DNA from: an uncultured Selenomonadaceae bacterium
Lineage (GTDB): Bacteria; Bacillota; Negativicutes; Selenomonadales; Selenomonadaceae
Assembly (NCBI GenBank): GCA_905236255.1
Contig: CAJOPK010000229.1
Coordinates: 1-10,073, forward strand
Reading direction: 5' to 3'
Length of the DNA: 10,073 nt
Positions 5,390 through 10,073 of the stretch are shown here, piece after piece. The position numbers and the translations under genes were made by a program. The stretch's first letter is position 1. Every line of letters starts with the position of its first letter. Below the pieces are notes generated by a model. It was not told where the DNA came from and did not search any database. It worked only from the letters and a program-made list of their open reading frames with translations.

Positions 5390-7573
5390 GTGAAACTCAA
5401 AACCGTAACAAAACGCGCCGGGAATACCGTCGGCTACGATCGCAGCAAGATTTACAACGCAATAGTCGGCGCAAATCGCGACGCGACGAAACCGGAATAT
5501 CGCCTTTCGAATGAGGAGGTTGAAAAAGTCACAAACGCCGTCGAATTTGCAATATCGGATCATGACAGCATAGGCGTTGAGGAAATTCAGGATCAGGTCG
5601 AAGAATCTTTGATGCAGAACGGATTTTTTGACGTGGCGAAACAGTACATAGTTTACCGCCAAAAACACGCGCAACGCCGCGCCGCTCAAAAAAGACTCAT
5701 GGACAGTTACCGGGATATTTTTTTCGCCGATTCCGTCGATGTCGATTTAAAGCGCGACAATGCAAATATCAATACCGATGCGTCAATGGGTATCATGCTC
5801 AAACTCGGCGCGGAAGGCGCAAAGCATTTCGTTGACAATTACGTCTTGCCCGGCGAATACGCCGATGCCGACAGAGAAGACTTTATCCATATACACGATA
5901 AAGACTTTTCGCTCATAACCTTCAACTGTTGTCAAATCGACCTCTTGAAATTGTTCAGGGGCGGTTTTTCAACCGGACACGGATTTTTGCGCGAACCCAA
6001 TTCGATCCGCTCTTATTCTTCACTTGCCTGCATAGCCATTCAATCAAATCAGAATGATATGTTCGGCGGTCAATCCATAAACGCATTTGATTTTGCGATG
6101 GCGGAAGGCGTAAGAAAGTCTTTTAAAAAGGCCGTCAAAGCCGCGCTGAAAAACGCCTGCGACTTTTGCGAAATTGAGCCGAAAGCCGAAATTGATTTTA
6201 CCGTCTGCACTTATTCCGAAAACGGCAATACCGCCGCCGTCGAAAATTTGACTTCGATTGTCGGCTCGGAAAAAATTGCCGAAAAAATTTATAACAACGC
6301 TTGCCGTGATGTTGAGGAAGAAACTCATCAGGCTATGGAAGCACTCATTCACAATTTTAATACCCTGCACAGCCGCGCCGGCGCGCAGGTTCCTTTCAGT
6401 TCGATAAATTACGGTATGGACACTTCGCCGGAGGGCAGACTTGCCACACGGGAAGTTTTGAATGCGATAGATGCCGGACTCGGAAACGGCGAAACTCCGA
6501 TTTTCCCGATAAGCGTTTTCCAACTCAAAGCCGGCGTAAATTACAACATTGACGATCCGAATTATGATTTGTTCAGACAGGCTTGCCGCGTCAGTGCGAA
6601 AAGACTTTTCCCGAATTTCGTAAATCTTGACGCACCTTACAATCTGCAATATTACAAGCCCGGCGATTACAACAGTTTCGTTGCCACAATGGGTTGCCGG
6701 ACTCGCGTAATGTCAAATTTAAACGGGCCGGAAGAATCCGGAAGTCGCGGAAATTTCGCATTTGTTACGATAAATTTGCCGAAACTCGCGCTTGAGGCGA
6801 AAGGCAACATTGATAAATTTTTTGAACTCTTTGACAAATATATTCAGCTCAGCCACGATTATCTCTTGTTCAGACTTCACATAATCGAAGAGAAACACGT
6901 CTACAATTATCCTTTCCTCATGGGGCAGGGCGTTTGGATGGGGTCCGAAAAATTGAAATCCGGAGATCAAATTCGTGAAGTCTTGAAACACGCAAGTTAT
7001 TCCATAGGATTTTGCGGGCTTGCCGAATGTCTTGTCGCTCTTGTCGGCAAGCATCACGGCGAAAGTGAAGAGGCGCAGGAACTCGGATTAAAGATTGTCG
7101 GTCATCTGCGCGAAAGAACCGACGGATTTGCAAAGGACGAAACGCGAAATTGGACGACTTTCGGAACGCCCGCCGAATCAACCGCCGGACAATTTCAACG
7201 CTCAAACAGAAAGAAATACGGCATTATAAAAGGCATTACCGACCGTGATTACATGACAAATTCAAGTCATGTGCCGGTATATTATCCGATCTGCGCGGTC
7301 GATAAAATCCGGATTGAGGCACCTTATCACGCGCTGGAAAACGCCGGACATATTGCTTACATTGAGATTGACGGCGATCCGACGAAAAATCTTTCGGCAT
7401 TTGAGGCTGTCGTCCGTGCGATGCATGATGCCGACATGGGATATTTTTCAATCAATCACCCGGTAGATCGCGATCCCGTTTGCGGCTATACCGGAATAAT
7501 TGCAAATGAATGTCCGCACTGTCACCGGAAGGAACTTAAAAAGGGAACTTTCCATATCGATAGATTGAGATAA
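5390..7573 (+). CDS. nrdD: Anaerobic (class III) ribonucleoside-triphosphate reductase lacking the C-terminal glycyl-radical loop
   Basis: Class III reductases convert ribonucleoside triphosphates to deoxy forms without oxygen, using a glycyl radical installed by NrdG. The order seen is: an ATP cone (about 3-92), then the reductase barrel with FNCCQIDLLKLFRGGFSTGHGFLREPNSIRSY (178-209), CIAIQSNQNDMFGGQSINAFD (214-234), finger-loop MGCRTRV (434-440, C436 the likely thiyl cysteine), GNFAFVTINLP (454-464), FCGLAECLVALVGKHHGESEEAQELG (541-566), and DRDYMTNSSHVPVYYPICAVDKIRIEAPYHAL (618-649). A zinc-knuckle region follows, with C698, C708 and C711. The protein then ends at FHIDRLR. Known NrdD proteins continue here with R-x-[CT]-G-Y-L, holding the radical glycine, and a further 25-40 residues. 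No G-Y codon pair occurs after the stop in any plus-strand frame up to 7878. Translation starts at GTG. It could be an inactive or regulatory paralogue, a recently truncated gene, or half of a split enzyme. Confidence 0.93.
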   Translation: MKLKTVTKRAGNTVGYDRSKIYNAIVGANRDATKPEYRLSNEEVEKVTNAVEFAISDHDSIGVEEIQDQVEESLMQNGFFDVAKQYIVYRQKHAQRRAAQKRLMDSYRDIFFADSVDVDLKRDNANINTDASMGIMLKLGAEGAKHFVDNYVLPGEYADADREDFIHIHDKDFSLITFNCCQIDLLKLFRGGFSTGHGFLREPNSIRSYSSLACIAIQSNQNDMFGGQSINAFDFAMAEGVRKSFKKAVKAALKNACDFCEIEPKAEIDFTVCTYSENGNTAAVENLTSIVGSEKIAEKIYNNACRDVEEETHQAMEALIHNFNTLHSRAGAQVPFSSINYGMDTSPEGRLATREVLNAIDAGLGNGETPIFPISVFQLKAGVNYNIDDPNYDLFRQACRVSAKRLFPNFVNLDAPYNLQYYKPGDYNSFVATMGCRTRVMSNLNGPEESGSRGNFAFVTINLPKLALEAKGNIDKFFELFDKYIQLSHDYLLFRLHIIEEKHVYNYPFLMGQGVWMGSEKLKSGDQIREVLKHASYSIGFCGLAECLVALVGKHHGESEEAQELGLKIVGHLRERTDGFAKDETRNWTTFGTPAESTAGQFQRSNRKKYGIIKGITDRDYMTNSSHVPVYYPICAVDKIRIEAPYHALENAGHIAYIEIDGDPTKNLSAFEAVVRAMHDADMGYFSINHPVDRDPVCGYTGIIANECPHCHRKELKKGTFHIDRLR

Positions 7574-7592
7574 AAATCAAAATTCATAAATT

Positions 7593-7640
7593 GCCGTCAA
7601 CTTTTCGATCTAAAAATCGAGGTTGACGGCGTTTTATTTT
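7593..7640 (+). terminator. Intrinsic terminator after nrdD
   Basis: GCCGTCAAC (7593-7601) pairs perfectly with GTTGACGGC (7622-7630). An inner CGAT/ATCG stem (7606-7609/7616-7619) extends the hairpin, and GTTTTATTTT follows. It starts 20 bases after the nrdD stop, leaving no room for further coding sequence. Confidence 0.85.
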
Positions 7641-7759
7641 ACCGGTGCAAATGTCGGCAAATGCGTAATTTCTTCCGTAACTTTTTTGTGTCCCGTTGCA
7701 TTAAATCCGACCGACAACGTTCATAAACTTTACCGGAAAATGTTTTAAATTGACGACGC
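7641..7759. other. Non-coding spacer between two converging terminators
   Basis: Part of the 305-base gap between nrdD and the converging RTX-type gene. Apart from the two hairpins, no open frame of note, RNA gene or repeat was seen here. The stretch 7792-7878, between the second hairpin and the minus-strand stop, also holds nothing recognisable beyond a weak CCGC/GCGG pairing. Confidence 0.6.
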
Positions 7760-7791
7760 AAAAAAAAGCCCTTCCTTTTCGGAAGGGCTTT
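7760..7791 (-). terminator. Intrinsic terminator of the minus-strand RTX-type gene
   Basis: On the minus strand, an 11-base arm AAAGCCCTTCC, a 5-base loop and GGAAGGGCTTT are followed by a run of T (eight A at 7760-7767 on the plus strand). It lies about 90 bases beyond the stop codon of the minus-strand gene. Confidence 0.88.
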
Positions 7792-7878
7792 CATATTTCC
7801 GGAAATTCTCCCCGCCCGTTTGAGCGGTTCAAATTTCGTTAAGTTCGTTTAATCTTTATATCGACCGTATGACCGAAA

Positions 7879-10073
7879 TCAGACTCTCTTGGTAAGTTCC
7901 CAAGAACCCGTGCCGGATTCGCTGTCATAGTTGGCAGTCCATTCGTCACCGTTTGCAATCTTGACGGTAACCGCATCTTCAGCCTTGTCCTTGAGGATCG
8001 TGACGCCGCCGCCGTTGCCGACTCCGATTGCAACACTATCTGCGGTAATGGTGGAGTTGAGTGCGCCGTCGGTCATGAGATCTTCGACCATGAGGTTGAA
8101 GAGCCATACTTTGTCGTTTTCGGCATCAAAGTTGCTGATGGTATCGTTACCGCCTGCACCGCTGTCGCCGTTTACGCCGTAAGCAAAGACATCGTCGCCT
8201 ACGCCGCCGACCAAGAGGTTATCGCCGGCAACGCCCCACAAGGATGCATTTTCGCCGCCGCCGATGATCGTGTTGTTGCCGGTGCTGCCGAAGAGCTGCA
8301 TATCGCCTTCGGTTGCCTCATGTGCGTCAATTTCACTGATACCGAAGTATTCTTTGCCGTTCGCGCCGGTAAGATCGATCGAAACGTTATCTTCGTTGGT
8401 GGAAGCAACGCTGATCGTATCCTGACCTTTCTTCGAGTTGCCGAAGAAGAATGTGGTATCGTCATTGTAGGTGAAGTTGTTGACGGTTGAAGTGTTACCG
8501 ATTTGTGCAACATAATCTTTGTCAATGACGGAGTTGCGAACCTGAATACGTGCATCCGGATCAACACTGCCTTCTCCGAGGTCAACAATGATCTTGCTGT
8601 CTTCGGAAGTGTTGAATACGATCTGACCGTCTTTGGCTTCAATACCCGCAAAGTCGGTGATAACGATTGTATCTGCGGTAAGGTTGTCTTCGTCGTCCGC
8701 ACTGCGGAAAGCAAAGTTGCTGATTGTGTCTCTGCCGTCGCCGGAGCTGAAGTAGAAGGTATTGCCGGAGCCTTCGTTGCCGTCGGAAATGATCATGTCA
8801 TTGCCGCCGCCCGCGCTGACGCCTTTACCGCTGTTGTTGACATTGGGATCGCCGCCGCCGACCGCAATCGTTTCTTTTGCGTCGCCGCCGAAGATTTCCG
8901 CACCGCCCGCAATGCTGACCGTGAACGAAGAAATACTTGCGTTTTCAAACATTCCGGAGTTGAGCGAAACAGTGCCGAGATCCGTTACATCGCCGGTGCC
9001 GTCGTCGGCAATCGTGAGTGCCGCATTCTTGCCGGTTACGAATGTATCCGGAAGCATATCGAGGGAAGCGACCGTTGCAGCCTTGCCTGCCTCAACATAA
9101 GAAACTTTCTTCGCATCGTCAACGCTTTCTCCGACGAGGAGGTTATAAGCACCGACAACGCCGTTATCGGAATCCGTATTGGTTTCGAGATCGGAGAAGG
9201 TCAAGCTGCTTGTCGAATCGTCTTTCTTGGAAGCAACGAGAACGCCCTTCGTGAAGTTGAGGTTGAGATCGTCCGCATTGGAGAGAAGGACATTGGAGCC
9301 GTCAACATTTTCAAAGCCCTGTTGCCAGCCGCTGACACTGTTCTTGCCGGACGCATTGGCGAAGTCAAGAGCCGCGCCGCTTTCATTGTCATCATTCGTA
9401 AGTTTGATGGAGTCATTGCCGGCACCTGGATTGATTGTATCTTGAGCACCCGCCGTAATTGTATCGGCACCTGCGGAACCGATTACGGAGTCTGCGGAGA
9501 TACCGTTGTTATTGGAAAGAATGACCGCACCGTCGCCGTTTCTGTTCGGGGTAAGACCGGAAGCATCAAGTACGCTTTCGCCGGTGCCTGCCCAAGCAAC
9601 AGCCAAGGAGTTGCCGCCTTCCGCGTCCGCAACAACAGCCATCATGGTAGCCATCGGATCCGCATCTTCGCCGAGCGTCAAGCTGGAATTGCTGTTACCG
9701 TAATTGAGTACATTGCCGTTGACGTGCAAATCATCGGGATTGAAGTTGCCTTCAACCGTGCTGAGTTTGCTGAGACGTACAACGTCCGGAGTTTCGCCGG
9801 TTGCATCGTAGTCGGTGATGGTGTAGCTGCCGTTCAGGTCGCTGAATACATCGCCGCCTTCGCCGCCGGTTACTTTGTCGCCGGTTGCGCCGTAAACCGT
9901 ATCGGCTTTATCACTGCCGACAATCGTCGCTTTTCCGCCGCCGGCTTCATGGATTACATAAGCCGCCTGATCCGGATCCGCATAAACCGCATTGCTGCCC
10001 TTTGCATTTTCGCCGATAACGACGGATGCCGGAACTTCACCGGAGAGGGATACGGAATAATTTGCATTGACGG
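7879..10073 (-). CDS. RTX-like calcium-binding repeat protein, C-terminal 730 residues (5' end outside window)
   Basis: The minus-strand frame is open from the stop at 7879 to the window edge, so only the C-terminal 730 residues are seen. It is Asp/Asn/Gly-rich, acidic, and has no cysteine, as is typical of secreted calcium-dependent proteins. Degenerate GGxGxDxx-type turns are scattered: GSDKADTVYGATGDKVTGGEGGDVF (9844-9918), GSAGADTITAGAQDTINPGAGNDSI, GGDAKETIAVGGGD, SAGGGNDMI, SGDGRDTISNF, and the best array VAGDNLLVGGVGDDVFAYG...GGNDTISNF (8095-8298). By family knowledge such proteins leave the cell uncleaved through a type I secretion system, using a C-terminal signal, and act as adhesins, S-layer or surface proteins, or enzymes. 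No catalytic domain is visible here and the role is unknown. A TTG at 9727-9729 is not the start, since the repeat pattern continues upstream and no ribosome binding site precedes it. Confidence 0.85.
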   Translation of the reverse strand, partial: VNANYSVSLSGEVPASVVIGENAKGSNAVYADPDQAAYVIHEAGGGKATIVGSDKADTVYGATGDKVTGGEGGDVFSDLNGSYTITDYDATGETPDVVRLSKLSTVEGNFNPDDLHVNGNVLNYGNSNSSLTLGEDADPMATMMAVVADAEGGNSLAVAWAGTGESVLDASGLTPNRNGDGAVILSNNNGISADSVIGSAGADTITAGAQDTINPGAGNDSIKLTNDDNESGAALDFANASGKNSVSGWQQGFENVDGSNVLLSNADDLNLNFTKGVLVASKKDDSTSSLTFSDLETNTDSDNGVVGAYNLLVGESVDDAKKVSYVEAGKAATVASLDMLPDTFVTGKNAALTIADDGTGDVTDLGTVSLNSGMFENASISSFTVSIAGGAEIFGGDAKETIAVGGGDPNVNNSGKGVSAGGGNDMIISDGNEGSGNTFYFSSGDGRDTISNFAFRSADDEDNLTADTIVITDFAGIEAKDGQIVFNTSEDSKIIVDLGEGSVDPDARIQVRNSVIDKDYVAQIGNTSTVNNFTYNDDTTFFFGNSKKGQDTISVASTNEDNVSIDLTGANGKEYFGISEIDAHEATEGDMQLFGSTGNNTIIGGGENASLWGVAGDNLLVGGVGDDVFAYGVNGDSGAGGNDTISNFDAENDKVWLFNLMVEDLMTDGALNSTITADSVAIGVGNGGGVTILKDKAEDAVTVKIANGDEWTANYDSESGTGSWELTKRV
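8095..8298 (-). repeat. Clearest RTX module of the minus-strand protein
   Basis: This encodes a run of calcium-binding nonapeptide-like turns (GSTGNNTIIGG, VAGDNLLVGG, VGDDVFAYG), then GGNDTISNFDAENDKVWL. The ending NDTISNFD-x-x-x-DKVWL is the usual cap of hemolysin-type repeats. A second module with the same layout (GGEGGDVF, then YTITDYD-x(6)-DVVRL) lies near the right edge at about 9778-9918. Confidence 0.75.

Noticed and set aside
8762..9100. Plus-strand frames opposite the RTX-type gene
   Set aside because: They are Pro/Ser-rich translations produced by reading the complement of Gly/Asp-rich repeat codons, with no convincing ribosome binding sites.
9727..9729. TTG as the start of the RTX-type protein
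   Set aside because: No ribosome binding site precedes it, and the same frame continues without a stop and with the same repeat style to the window edge.
8095..9918. Possible CRISPR-like or DNA tandem repeat array in the RTX gene
   Set aside because: The recurring GCCGCCG-type stretches come from Gly/Asp codons of degenerate protein repeats; unit lengths and sequences vary and there are no spacers.

Overview
The window looks like chromosomal DNA from an anaerobic member of the Bacillota, most likely a diderm lineage such as Negativicutes. The basis is Firmicutes-like F1-ATPase subunits and class III ribonucleotide reductase, strong AGGAGG-type ribosome binding sites, several TTG/GTG starts, and an RTX-type protein of the kind normally exported across an outer membrane. 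The lineage is inference; the genes themselves are clear.

Bases 1-5153 are the distal half of a plus-strand ATP synthase operon: (end of atpH?)-atpA-atpG-[four-helix-bundle gene]-atpD-atpC, closed by a strong intrinsic terminator. It encodes the alpha, gamma, beta and epsilon subunits of F1. Two things break the usual pattern. The gamma subunit has about 80 extra low-complexity residues in its middle. A gene of the 23S rRNA intervening-sequence (S23/IVP) four-helix-bundle family sits between atpG and atpD, flanked by a purine-rich tract on one side and a partly complementary pyrimidine-rich tract on the other.

Bases 5154-7640 hold a plus-strand gene for anaerobic ribonucleoside-triphosphate reductase (nrdD) with its own probable promoter, an excellent ribosome binding site and a terminator 20 bases after its stop codon. 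The protein is recognisable from the ATP cone to the C-terminal zinc knuckle, but stops just before the glycyl-radical loop on which the enzyme depends. No nrdG activase follows.

Bases 7641-10073 hold a converging minus-strand gene with its own terminator. It encodes the C-terminal 730 residues of a large acidic, cysteine-free protein with RTX-like calcium-binding repeats. Its 5' end lies beyond the right edge.

The items most worth a second look are the NrdD lacking its radical site, the enlarged gamma subunit, and the IVP element in the atp operon. No tRNA, rRNA, CRISPR array or transposase was seen.
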